NCBI RefSeq assembly: GCF_029867415.1
Contig: NW_026705177.1
Span: forward strand, 434,001 to 498,000
Source of the DNA: Vicia villosa
Lineage: Eukaryota > Streptophyta > Magnoliopsida > Fabales > Fabaceae
Reading direction: 5' to 3'
Length of the DNA stretch: 64,000 nucleotides
The notes below the pieces were generated by a model that did no database searches, was not told where the DNA came from, and was given only the letters and a program-made list of their open reading frames with translations. The translations under genes and the position numbers were made by a program. The first letter of the stretch is position 1. The number at the start of each line of letters is the position of its first letter. Below, in pieces: positions 1-9,587 of the stretch.

Positions 1-591
1 AATAAAGTATTTTTTAAAATTATTTTTAGCATATTATAAATCATCCTTTACTATTTTTATAACTTATTTTGTCATTAGTATGTTATCAATCTAAACACTA
101 ATTTTTCAATAAAATATTTTTTTATTAAATAAAGGTTTAATATTTTATAAAAATAAAAATTATATCTATATATTTCCAGTCAAAATAATTTTTTCTTACG
201 TCTCTTTACACATTCATCACCTTTTTCATTTTATATAGGAATAAACTTAGCCGAAAGCTTTGTCATTGATGACTAGGATTGGGAATCAGCCGAGTCGGAC
301 TTGTCTCAATTTATTTTGATTCGATAAAATTTGATTCAACTTAAAATTGGACTCGAGTTTGACACAATTTCTTTTAAGTTTAAACTTAACTCATTTTAAG
401 TTTATGAACAAATCGGTTCAACTCGTTTATTTTTAAAATTTAAAAGTTTTTTTATAATGTTTAATTTTTTTATATTTGACATTTTAAATTAATATTATTT
501 TTCTAAAAAAATTAAAATAAAAATTAAAAAATTAAAATGTAATTTTATTTCAAAAGTATACAACTTCAAAAATTAAATGACAATGTACGTT

Positions 592-594
<3 letters not shown>
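1..594. other. AT-rich spacer, no gene
   Basis: This stretch is AT-rich and has no open frame that resembles a protein. From about 250 to 440 there are degenerate motifs (GATTCGATAAAATTTGATTC, ACTCGAGTTTGAC) of the kind found in old hAT-like non-autonomous elements, but I found no paired ends. Nothing else is supportable. Confidence 0.5.

Positions 595-678
<84 letters not shown>
595..678. repeat. (TA)n microsatellite
   Basis: An uninterrupted run of about 42 TA dinucleotides. It lies directly against the GC-richer block that follows; a second, shorter TA tract closes the other side of that block. Confidence 0.98.
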
Positions 679-681
<3 letters not shown>

Positions 682-1274
682 TTGGTCTAACTCAACGATT
701 AGGCATGGCCCAATTCACTTCTGCTTCTAGGACGACCCAATAAGCTTTGACCCAATCACCTAAGGGCAGCAAGAACGCCATCTCCCTGTCCCCTTGGTTG
801 GGCTTTCTCCCTACTCGTGTCGAGGACAGCTCACCATCATTATACCCGACCAGACCAGCCTCTACGCCAGCAGCAAGGCAGGCATCCTACTCCCCGTCGG
901 GGAGTAGAGTAACCCTTGCTCGTTAAGTGTCCCTGTCGTCCAGCAACATCCCTCTGCCAAACCAACGGCTAGTTTCAGATAGCCTCTCAGGATTCGTAAG
1001 TTTACTCCTAGAATCTTGGCAGTCACGCGTTTTGGGCCTTGATCCACGATCTAGTTCAAAACACGGACCAATAGTTAAGCGATGGGGGCATTATATAAAC
1101 CCTCTCATTCGAGAGGGCCAAGTAACACAATTTCAAATCTTTGAAACACTAAAATGTATTTGTGTTCCTACTTACTTGATCTTCGGAGTGCCCTGCAGGT
1201 ACTCCCTCCTTTTCCTCATCACCAACACTATGCGGACGTCTTTGGCCTATTTCTGGTTCTGATCAGCAGGTGAG
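679..1274 (+). mobile_element. GC-rich island, probable solo LTR or LTR fragment
   Basis: A 596-bp block of clearly higher GC content sits between two TA tracts. It has a TATA-like box (TTATATAAACCC, near 1092) followed downstream by leader-like sequence, and it ends close to GATCAGCA. A possible TG...CA span runs from the TGGTCTAAC near 681 to the GATCAGCA near 1268. This resembles an LTR of a Tat-type Ty3 element: promoter, R-like region, short U5. I found no matching 5-bp target duplication and no internal domain, so it may be a truncated LTR. The 111-codon open frame across it (927-1262) has no recognisable domain and is not called as a gene. Confidence 0.45.

Positions 1275-1303
<29 letters not shown>
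1275..1303. repeat. (TA)n microsatellite
   Basis: A TA run of about 29 bp immediately follows the LTR-like island. Its position suggests the island inserted into, or was trapped by, a TA-rich tract. Confidence 0.95.
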
Positions 1304-1305
<2 letters not shown>

Positions 1306-1479
1306 TTTAAAATTATATTTTAATGTGTAACATTTTCATATAATTTGATTTTTCAAAGTACTTTTTTAATCTAACACATATTTAATTTAAATAATAAGGA
1401 ATATTCTAATTGGGCCTTGGCCCAATATCAATAAAAATATTTTGTGGGAATTTCTTAGACCACCCCTATATGGTGAAAA

Positions 1480-3130
1480 ACACCTCTGAAAACTCCATAA
1501 TATCTTTCAGAAGTACATATCAGAAATCACATTTTTAAGATGTTTCAGATATGCATATCAGAAATCACTTTTTTCTAATTTTTTATTATTTAAACGTTGC
1601 ATCCGAACTTTACATTCTACTATATGAGAATGAAGCCAACTTTGATAAAAATTAACAATGCCTTTGTTCCATCTATTAGCGGTAAGGTACAAGTTCCAAA
1701 GTGGATGTCCTTCCCTGAGATGAGTTATCTTATAGCAAGTGAGTATGACAGGGTGTGTGTCGATCTGATAAGATTTGTATTTTCAAACATTTTCCCACTT
1801 CATAGTCGTCTACCTATAGACCCGTCCGGCCGCATCATTTGTATCGGGTATTAAAAATCGCGCTACTTTGTACAAGTTTATTTGAAACCAGGGTGTCCTA
1901 TTCCGCTACAACATGTCAGTGGATGACACATCATATAAAAGAGGCATAAACTTGGTCAAATCACTTTTTTGAAATGATGGTGGAGTCCAAAAAATTGATG
2001 AAGCATGAGAGAGAATCAAATAGGGAGAAGTCGAAGAAAGATTTGATTTTAGATTTAAGCGGTAAGAATTTGTTCGGTGCATTTTAGAATGTAATCAAAT
2101 TATTTTTTGAATGTATTGTCATGAAGAGTGTAAAACCAATACGATTCAATACATATATAATATGTTTATATTTCATGTTATCAATATTTATTCTTACCAA
2201 TTTTATTTTTTTTCTATGTTGATTTGCTGCTGTTTCTGCCATAACAAAATGTCTCTGTGGTTCTGCATAATTCGGATATGCACATATGAAGGAACCTTCA
2301 ATTTTTTGAAGAAAAAAAAACATCAATGCTTATTTCGCATTTGCATTTCCGAAATATGCCCTGATAGCAAGATAAGATTTCTTGGGTCCGTATTGCTCCA
2401 AAAATTCTATAAATATGGTCTCTAAAGCATTTCCATCACAAGCCAGAATCAGAAATGACTCAAACCTATCCTCACCTTGCTTTTGTCTACTTCATTGGTT
2501 ACATGAAGCCGCTCTAATTTAGGTTCTCGCACGACATCCCATTTGCTGAGCTGATTCCGATAATGAACTCTATCTTGCAATATCCAGAAAATCCAAAGGT
2601 GGTCAATATTGAGTATCATTCACCTTTCACTTGACAATGAAGGAAAAGTAAAGTTTACCCCCATTTGAGCTAAAGAACGACAATTTAGAGGTTATGTGGA
2701 CAATTTTTCAACAATATTCTTCAAATGGTCTGATTGAGTTGGATGCAAAACTTCAAAGATCGGGAGAAGATGTTATCAAAATGTTGTGACTTCCTCAACT
2801 ACCTGTTTATAACGTTAAATTTATGTTGAACTAGCTACGTAATTTCGATAATTTATGATGAATATATGCTTTGTTGCCTTGGTATTAAGGATTTTGTTTC
2901 TGCTGTCCCAGACATGTTTTCGGATATGCACATCTGAAGTCACCTTTTCTTAGAAAAAAATGTGTCTTCAGAAGTGCACGTGCGAAAGCACCTTTTCTTG
3001 AAAAAATGTGTCTTTAGAAGTGCACATGCGAAATCACATTTTCTTGAAAAAAATGTGTATTCGGAAGTGCACATGCAAAATCAACATTTTTTCAATAAAA
3101 GGTGTGTTCGGATATGCACATCTGAAGTTT
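1480..3130 (+). mobile_element. Decayed MULE-like transposon remnant
   Basis: Motifs of the type ATATCAGAAATCAC recur near 1505-1570. Related motifs (GGATATGCACATCTGAAG) recur near 2921-3128, as if they were the two ends of one element. Between them, a fragment near 2600-2790 reads in pieces as V-N-I-E-Y-H-S-P-F and then F-E-L-K-N-D-N-L-E-V-M-W. That resembles the N-terminal region found in plant Mutator-like transposase genes. Frameshifts and stops are frequent, so no product is expected. The family assignment is inference; I see no DDE motif and no clear target-site duplication. Confidence 0.35.
2921..3128 (+). repeat. 47-bp tandem repeat, about 4.4 units
   Basis: Successive units begin GGATATGCACATCTGAAG, AGAAGTGCACGTGCGAAAG, AGAAGTGCACATGCGAAAT, GGAAGTGCACATGCAAAAT and again GGATATGCACATCTGAAG. 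Each is followed by a TTTTCTTGAAAAAA-like stretch and TGTGTNTT. The period is about 47 bp. Because 47 is not a multiple of three, the units are open in more than one frame, which explains the short apparent proteins here. They are not genes. Confidence 0.85.
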
Positions 3131-4324
3131 GGGGATATTTTGGTATTTTTGATAGAGGTCTCTAAGAAGAGACATATGAGTGTATTAAGAAATTCCCTAT
3201 TTTGTTTATTTATAACTCTTTTAGCCAAAGTGTAGGTCATGCTATTACTATTTCGGTTTATGTGGGTTTTTTATTCATTTCTAAAGCCCATTAGACTTTT
3301 TAAAAACATTGAGAGTGTTTTATCCACATTAAACCTATCATTCTATTTTCGTACCTCGTCTTCTCTTCTTTCCACTCGTCTCTCTCTTCTTCCAAACCCC
3401 AACACAACTCCTCTAATTTTTGTCCATCATATTCACAATTTCTTTATAGTTTGCCCTTACTAAGACTTGTTAGCTTTCATTTTTCTTGCAAACTCCAACA
3501 CATTTAGGATAGCTTGACCCTCAACATCTATAGGGTTTTTGAAGCTCCTTTGATTCCAAGTAGCTGAAGCTATGGTTTAATTGATGTCATTTCTGAACCA
3601 AGCTCTTGTGTTTCACTCACCCTCGGTAGTAAGATATGTATTGGTGTTCATTATTATATTGTTAGTTTCTCAAGTAACGTCCTTCTTCTCTGTTTGATAA
3701 GTTTGCATGTTGGCGAAGCTTTTATTTTGTTGCTCGCTTATGATACTGCAACTATTCTTTATTGTCAACTATGCATAATAAATGTCGATCTTTTGCTTAA
3801 AGAAGTTTTGCATCTTCTTTTGTTGATCCAGGTTTTGCATGTTAGTTTCTCCACGTGTTAGTTTCTCTTGTATGTTGATTTGTAGGTGTTAAGAGATGGT
3901 TCCTATATTATAAATCTCAATATGGTTTTTTAATCAAGGTTTATATTCTTTTCCCTTTCTCAATTTCTCTGTTATCCTTCATTTTCCAAATCAGCTTCTA
4001 ATGCTTCCTTTTTATTGTTTCCTATCCACCTTATAACTATCCGAGGCTGGCAAAATATTATTAACGACTTCTTCATTGGTCATGTTTCTATCAGTTTTGT
4101 TCATATTACTATGCTTTTTCTTCTTCATATTCTCTCTATCTTTTTAATTTCCTTGATCTTGATTTATGTAATTTTTCCAAGTATTTTATTCAATATCATA
4201 TGTCTCCTTGTTTTTAATCCATATGCAGTTTCTGTTATTCTTCTTCTCTATATCTTTATTGGCTTCATTTTCACATGCAATCATCTTTTTATGGTTGTTG
4301 TTTAGGTCACTATGCCAAATAAGA
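3131..4324. other. AT-rich, pyrimidine-rich spacer, no gene
   Basis: The stretch is rich in T and CT runs (for example 3340-3420) and contains several GT...AG-like signals, but no frame gives a recognisable protein. The 96-codon frame at 4015-4305 is a low-complexity hydrophobic translation of a T-rich sequence. It could be an old intron or UTR, but nothing supports that directly. Confidence 0.5.
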
Positions 4325-4489
4325 CCTTAGACTAAGGCTGTTCAAAAGAACCGCCGAACCGAACTGAAGTTAAAATAACCAAACCATATGGTTAGTGAAC
4401 CAAACTTATATTTTATTAATGGTTCAAGAACCGAACCGTTAAGCAATTAACTCTGAATCGAACTGTTTGTTATATTAGTTTCTAAATTG

Positions 4490-5640
4490 AATTTCTTTTT
4501 CAAAAATAAAAACGTCGATTTTTTACGAAAAATAAAAGTCATTTTTTTCGAAAATAAAAAAACTCAATTTTACTGTATTTTCATAAAAATCGATTTTACT
4601 GTATTTTCACAAACCTCAATTTTGCTCTATTTTTGGTTACTGTAATTTTGATAAAACTCGATTTTATTGTACTTTTCAAAAAAACTCGCTTTTACAGTAA
4701 TTTTGGAAAAACTTGATTTTACAATAATTTTGAAAAACTCGATTTTAATGTATTTTCAAAAAAAACTTGATTTTACTATATTTTCAAAAACTCGATTTTA
4801 CTGTATTTTTTTAAAAATATAGTAAAATCGGGATATTTTTTGAAAATACAGTAAAATTTAGTTTTGCTAAAAACACAACAAATTCGATTTTTTTAAAAAT
4901 AGAGTAAAATCGAGTTCTTTTTTGAAAATATAATAAAATTAAGATTTTTGAAAATAGGATAAAATCGAGTTTTTCCAAAAATACAGTAAAATCGAGTTTT
5001 TAAAAATATAGTAAAATCGAGTTTTTTAAAAAATACATTCAAATTGAGTTTTCCAAAAATACACTAAAATTGGGGTTTTTCCATAAATACAGTAAATTCA
5101 TTTTTTTAAATACAGTAAAATTGAGTTTTTTTTGAAATTACAATTAAATTGGGTTTTTTTAAAAATACTTGTAAAATTGAGTTTTTTCCAAAAATACAGT
5201 AAAATTCGTGTTTCTTGAAAATATAGTAAAAATCTTATTAAAATACAGTAAAATTGTTTTTTAAATACAGTAAAATAGAGTTTTTTGAAATTACAGTAAA
5301 ATTGAGTTTTTTTTATTTAAATTACTATAAAATCAAGCTTTTCCAAAAATACAGTAAAATCGTGTTTTTTGAAAATATAGTAAGAACGTTTTTTAAATGC
5401 AGTAAAATCGATTTTTTTGAATAACACTTGATTAAATAACCAATAAATAAGTCATTCACAAAATGAGGGAAAAAAGCTTGATTTATCCCAAAAATACAAA
5501 AATTCGATTTTTTTCTAAAATAAAAAAGTCATTTTTTTCGTAAATTTGAAAAGTCGTTTTTTTTCGAAAATAAAAAAGTTGATTTTTTTCAAAAATAAAA
5601 AAATACATTTTTTGTGTAAAACAAAAAATGTCATTTTTTT
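4490..5640. repeat. Inverted array of short degenerate repeats (foldback structure) inside the hAT-like element
   Basis: From about 4500 to 4810 the unit reads as CTCGATTTTACTGTATTTTC, repeated every 25-40 bp. From about 4815 to 5440 the same unit appears as its reverse complement, AAAATACAGTAAAATCGAG, many times over. The two arms could pair over several hundred bases. From 5490 to 5640 the polarity changes again, with TCATTTTTTTCGAAAATAAA-type units. The translation of this stretch (5515-5925, -) is repeat shadow and not a protein. Confidence 0.8.
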
Positions 5641-5667
5641 TAAAACTAAATATAACGGTTTGGTTCT

Positions 5668-6202
5668 TGATCGTACCTGATCAGAAGAATCGTCAAGGCA
5701 ACAGAATCTGGCTTGGAGAGCAAGATGGGGGGGGGGGTACCTGCAAGGTTCTCCGATGCTTAAGTTAGTAGCTATCAGAGAATGAGGGTTGAGAGTGAAG
5801 AATAGAAATACCTGACCTTCTAGTGAAAGAGGGTATTTATAGCCCCCAGCGCTGGGCCAAGGTTCCCTAATTGGGCCAAATCCAATTGGAGGCCCACGTG
5901 CTAGGGAACTGCCAGAACGTCCCATGCTAGGGCTGAGTCAGCAAGGGACTCACGTTCTGGATGCACATAGCGTAGGGTTCGGAGATGGTTGACCGAATCC
6001 TTCGCTGAGACGTGACGCGTGGTCTTCGCGCGTGGATAGCTCTTGGTGGTTATCTAGTGAGTGGGCCCAAAAGATTTGGGCCTGCTCGGCCGGAGTCTTC
6101 GCGCGGGGCAGCCCTTAACGGTTGCCCAGCAATTGGGCCTAAGGGAACTGGGCCTGCTCGGCTGGTAACAAGGGTTGGGCCTGCTCGGCCCAGTCCAGAA
6201 CA
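5668..6202 (-). repeat. 3' LTR of the Tat-lineage element
   Basis: A 535-bp copy starting TGATCGTACC and ending CCAGAACA on the plus strand. It matches 15629-16164 except for three transitions and a missing G in the GGGGC run near 6110. It carries an 11-bp G run near 5727 and, on the minus strand, the TATAAATA box at 5834-5841. Flanking GTTCT lies at 5663-5667. Confidence 0.95.
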
Positions 6203-6215
6203 GGAGCCCCCCAAG
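6203..6215 (-). other. Polypurine tract of the Tat-lineage element
   Basis: On the minus strand this reads CTTGGGGGGCTCC, directly abutting the TGTTCTGG start of the 3' LTR. That is the position expected for the primer of plus-strand DNA synthesis. Confidence 0.85.
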
Positions 6216-6556
6216 TCATTAGCCTTATAAGGGTGGTGACTTTGACGAGGAGGTTTAGCCGAGCACGGGTAACGTTTCCAATTCTTGGGCTACTCGAGGA
6301 CTTTGGTCGGCCGTTGCCTTTGGTTTTTGACGTTTTGGTTGTCACTCGTCAGCGTGATTGATAGGTGTCAGTTGTATAGGCTGTAATCATTACTGCGCCG
6401 TTTTTAGGGATGGAAATAGGCGGCGTCTTTTGGAGTTCCCAAGACCTTTGGGACGCGTGGCAGCCTTTCGTGGAGGGAGCCGCCTTTGGGGTGTAGGCAA
6501 TGATGGCGTCTCCTAGGCTGCCTAGGCCATCATGACACCCTTTGGCCTTCTTTCCC

Positions 6557-6564
6557 TATATAAG
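6557..6564 (+). promoter_or_regulatory. TATA box of the opposite-strand gene inside the retrotransposon
   Basis: CCCTATATAAGGAG is a strong plant TATA match. It lies about 540 bp upstream of the ATG at 7104 and about 110 bp upstream of a GTAAGT donor, in the orientation opposite to gag-pol. It lies outside the LTR, so the plus-strand gene seems to have a promoter of its own. The functional role is inferred. Confidence 0.65.
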
Positions 6565-6667
6565 GAGTGAGGAGGTCACTCATTTGACACTTAACATTTT
6601 CCAAGCCTTCAAGATTCGCTCACTGCTCTCCTCCTCGTCTCGTTCATATCTTCGTCGCTTTCTTCAA

Positions 6668-7099
6668 GTAAGTTCCTCGTCTCCTTCATATATTTATTTA
6701 AGTTTTATGTATTAGTTTTGAGTGCGGAGGGCGCGATTGATGAGTGTGACGAGCAAGGTTTATGAATTAACCGAGGAAACCTAGAAGATAATCGTTTCTC
6801 CCATGCGTTTGCCGAGTGAGTTTTGAGTGAACAGAGCTAGAACGTTTGAATGAGACGTCCAGCTTTCAGGATTACTAGGGAGTAGTATGAAGGCCTCGAG
6901 CAGTGGAGGTTGCATGTCTCGGTGAGGGCATGAATTTGCCGACCTCCGCTGCGTTCGACGATTATGCTGGGCGCTTTAGCTCGTCGGCCATTTGACGATT
7001 GGGGGAATTTTCCTCGTCCCTTTTCCTCGCCCTTTCACTTGACTTGCGGTGGAAGGGTGGATTTGACCAGTCGAATTCACGGTTTCCTCTGCTTTTCAG
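6668..7099 (+). other. Candidate 5'-UTR intron of the opposite-strand gene
   Basis: Donor TTCAA/GTAAGT at 6668 and acceptor CTGCTTTTCAG ending at 7099 define a 432-bp intron. The spliced leader would then run directly into GTAAATGGCC, whose ATG starts the long plus-strand frame. Both sites match plant consensus. The pairing is inferred and has no transcript support. Confidence 0.55.
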
Positions 7100-7103
7100 G
7101 TAA

Positions 7104-9032
7104 ATGGCCGATGAGAACAAGGATGATGTCGTCTTCGACGTTTCAGATGGGGACGAAGCTGTTGGCTCGCAAGAGGACGTTCCCGTCGTCGAGACCTCCC
7201 CTAGGGCACTTGAAGAATGGGTGGCCGTTGCTCCGAGGATGATTGCATCGCGCTTCACGAGTCGTCCCAAGGAAGCCTTTAACGTCATCGAGGACCTTGA
7301 CCAAGACGAGGAGCCCTCTTGGGGCGCCTTTGTGCCCAAATCTCACCAGAGGATCTGCTCGCAATTCCCCGGTCCCCGTTTCGCAATGTATGAGTTCGTC
7401 TTTAAGGAGACTGGTCTCCGTCTCCCCTTCACTCATTTGCAACGGAGCGTCTTCAGTTGGTTGCGCCTCTGCCCGTCTCAGCTTCATCCCAACGCTTTAG
7501 CGTTCTTAAGGGCCTTTGACATCGTATGCGGGTACTTGGAGGTCGAAGCGACTCTGCCCCTTTTCTTCAGAGTATTTCATTTGCAGAGGTTGCGTGACCC
7601 GGACGGCAAGTGGAGTTGGGTGTCGTTTAAGCAGCCGAAGAAGCTGTTCGCCATTTACCAGGACTCTATCAAGCATTTTAAGAGTCGGTATTTTATAATC
7701 AAGCCGCTCACTCCTGATGCCGAGAATCATTTGTTCGAGGAGCGCGAGTATATTGAGGACGGGGTGAGGAGAGTGGGCCCGTCTGCTCGGTTTCCGTTGG
7801 AGTGGCAGCCTGACCACTTCGAGCGCGGGACCGACTATTTCATCTTCCGTGACGAGGACCTCAATGAGCGTGATACTGGGGCGTATCAACGGCTCGCCTC
7901 CTTCGTCGACGGGTTTAGACCGGCAATATGTACATATCCCAACGGGGATCCCCTATTCGAGGAAGATGGAGGCCCTATGCTGGAGCCTCGGCACATCAAC
8001 ACCAAAGCTATCCTCGAGTGCGGAAGTTACGGGGACGCTATGATTTTGTTAGGTGAGATAGCTATTACTTGTTTAAACAATACCTTTTTGGTTCTAACTC
8101 TTTATTTTGCAGGAAAAATGGCCGACTTGCATGACAAAGTTACGAAGATGCGGGCCAAGAACAAGGGGGCCATCAAAGTGTCCGTGAAACGATCGCGGGT
8201 TAAGGAGGTCAAGGCGGCTGCCGCGAGTGTCCCCGACAGTGGCTCTCCTTCGTCCGTTGGGACGACCTCGCGTGGTTCTCCAGCCGGAAAGAAGCAAAAG
8301 AATGAAGGGACCGCGGAGCTTCGTCCTCTTATCATTGACAACCCCTCCGAGGAAGACATAGTGTTGCCCTCTTGTACTCTGCATAGGGGAATCTTCTCAA
8401 AGAAAAATGTTCTCCTCGAGCGCGAGGAGGTGAGGCACATCGTCAGGCGGGACCGGGTGGCTCGAGACAAGGATTTGTCCGAGGACCTCGAAGGGATGAT
8501 GAGGGTGGCCGCCTTGGCCTTGGCTCTTAATGCTCAGAATGTCTGTCCTCAGAAGGACTACGATGCTCTCCAGATCAAATACGATGAGCTGGAGCACGAG
8601 TTCGAACAGTACAAGGACAAGTATGAGGTCCAGAGCGGCATAGTGGAGGATCTCGTTAAAGAGCGTAATAAGGTTGCGGACTTGGAGGCCGAGGGAAAAA
8701 GGCTCCGTGAGAGAATTGCTGAGTTGGAGAGGGCTCATCTCCCTGCTGCCGAGGAGGATGAGGACGAGAAAGCCTTGGTGACGCGTTCTCAGCTTCTGGG
8801 CAAGGTTCGGGAGCTGGAGATCGACTGTGTCGCTACCTTGGGGGTCGGTTTTAAAGCTGCCGTGGATCAGCTGAAAGTTCTCAACCCGCGCCTCGTGACG
8901 AAGGGCATTGGTCCATATCACAAGGTCGTGGACGGGCGAATTGAATCAAACCCGGAGTTCGAGGACTGGGAAGACGAGCAGGGGCCCCCGGGTGAGGACA
9001 ACGGTGCCGAGGATGAGGACGGTGATGTCTGA
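7104..9032 (+). CDS. Opposite-strand ORF of Tat element (Transposase_28 / gene23-like protein)
   Basis: A 642-codon frame on the strand opposite to gag-pol, lying between integrase and the 3' LTR. Residues about 90-300 contain the conserved block around RLPFTHLQRSVFSWLRLCPS, LHPNALAFLRAFDIVC and PLFFRVFHL. This block is characteristic of plant proteins annotated as putative gypsy-type transposon (Transposase_28) and of the antisense ORFs of Grande and Retand-like elements. Basic stretches near 345-370 could be nuclear signals. Residues about 485-575 are heptad-rich and look like a coiled coil, and the C-terminus is acidic. A 60-bp GT...AG segment at 8053-8112 is in frame, so two products (642 or 622 residues) are possible. 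No stop interrupts it. Family members have no established biochemical activity, so none is assigned. Start choice: first ATG after a good splice acceptor. Confidence 0.85.
   Translation: MADENKDDVVFDVSDGDEAVGSQEDVPVVETSPRALEEWVAVAPRMIASRFTSRPKEAFNVIEDLDQDEEPSWGAFVPKSHQRICSQFPGPRFAMYEFVFKETGLRLPFTHLQRSVFSWLRLCPSQLHPNALAFLRAFDIVCGYLEVEATLPLFFRVFHLQRLRDPDGKWSWVSFKQPKKLFAIYQDSIKHFKSRYFIIKPLTPDAENHLFEEREYIEDGVRRVGPSARFPLEWQPDHFERGTDYFIFRDEDLNERDTGAYQRLASFVDGFRPAICTYPNGDPLFEEDGGPMLEPRHINTKAILECGSYGDAMILLGEIAITCLNNTFLVLTLYFAGKMADLHDKVTKMRAKNKGAIKVSVKRSRVKEVKAAAASVPDSGSPSSVGTTSRGSPAGKKQKNEGTAELRPLIIDNPSEEDIVLPSCTLHRGIFSKKNVLLEREEVRHIVRRDRVARDKDLSEDLEGMMRVAALALALNAQNVCPQKDYDALQIKYDELEHEFEQYKDKYEVQSGIVEDLVKERNKVADLEAEGKRLRERIAELERAHLPAAEEDEDEKALVTRSQLLGKVRELEIDCVATLGVGFKAAVDQLKVLNPRLVTKGIGPYHKVVDGRIESNPEFEDWEDEQGPPGEDNGAEDEDGDV
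8053..8112 (+). other. Possible 60-bp in-frame intron in the opposite-strand gene
   Basis: TTGTTAG/GTGAGA ... CTTTATTTTGCAG/GAAAAATGG. The segment is T-rich and AT-rich within an otherwise GC-rich gene, and its translation is hydrophobic and unlike its flanks. Its length is a multiple of three, so retention keeps the frame. Base composition and splice sites argue that it is an intron. Confidence 0.65.
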
Positions 9033-9587
9033 TCTGTTTATTCTTGGTTGTGGCCTGTGTGATAATTTTGTGGCCTGCGCGCCAATATTTTGTGGCCTGC
9101 GTGCCAATGTTTTTAATGGGGCGATGCCCGGATAATGTTTGTAATATTTGGATATCCCGGCCAGTTTGGTCGGATTTTAATGTCATTGTGCTTTATGTTT
9201 CAACATTTACTTGTGCTTATCTGATTTTATCGTTGAATGTTTTATTTCTATGCTCGAATAATGCTTGTGCTCGACCGAGGTTTATGGCCCGGGCGTGTGG
9301 GGAACGGTCCGGGTGCGCAGAGCAGGTGTGCGCTATAAGCGAGCTCGTGGCCGCGATCGGGGCCAGGTGCTCGCGGCGTGAACGATCCCATCGCGAGCTG
9401 GGGTTCTGCCGTGCAGGTACTTCCGCGGAGGGTCTGCGTGTAAGGCCCGCCGCGTAGTCGGCTTTGCCTCCTGGTAGGGTTATCCGACTGAAGCTGTCGT
9501 GGAGCATACGCGCTTGTACCATGGCGCGAGTCCTCGCCCAGCTTTCCTCGTGTTCGTCACGAGCGGCCGGGTAGCGTTAGGTTGTTT
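9033..9587. other. Convergent 3' region between the opposite-strand gene and pol
   Basis: The plus-strand gene ends at 9032 and the minus-strand integrase frame ends at 9588, leaving 555 bp for both 3' ends. The first part has three near-repeats of GTGGCCTGYGYGCCAAT (9049-9110). The second half is GC-rich with no recognisable protein. Read-through from either side would create overlapping antisense RNA. Confidence 0.7.

Noticed and set aside
2921..3128. CRISPR array
   Set aside because: The 47-bp units are contiguous, degenerate repeats with no unique spacers, in a plant nuclear genome.
4015..4305. 96-codon hydrophobic plus-strand frame
   Set aside because: It is a translation of a T-rich sequence, with no start context, no domain and no conserved pattern; membrane-like character is expected from T-rich codons.
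5515..5925. 136-codon minus-strand frame across the left LTR boundary
   Set aside because: It joins LTR sequence to the AT-rich repeat array of the hAT-like element. The first 90 codons recur at the other LTR, so it is not a gene.
7143..8921. Several minus-strand frames of 90-174 codons inside the opposite-strand gene
   Set aside because: They are shadows of the 642-codon plus-strand frame in GC-rich DNA and carry no domain.
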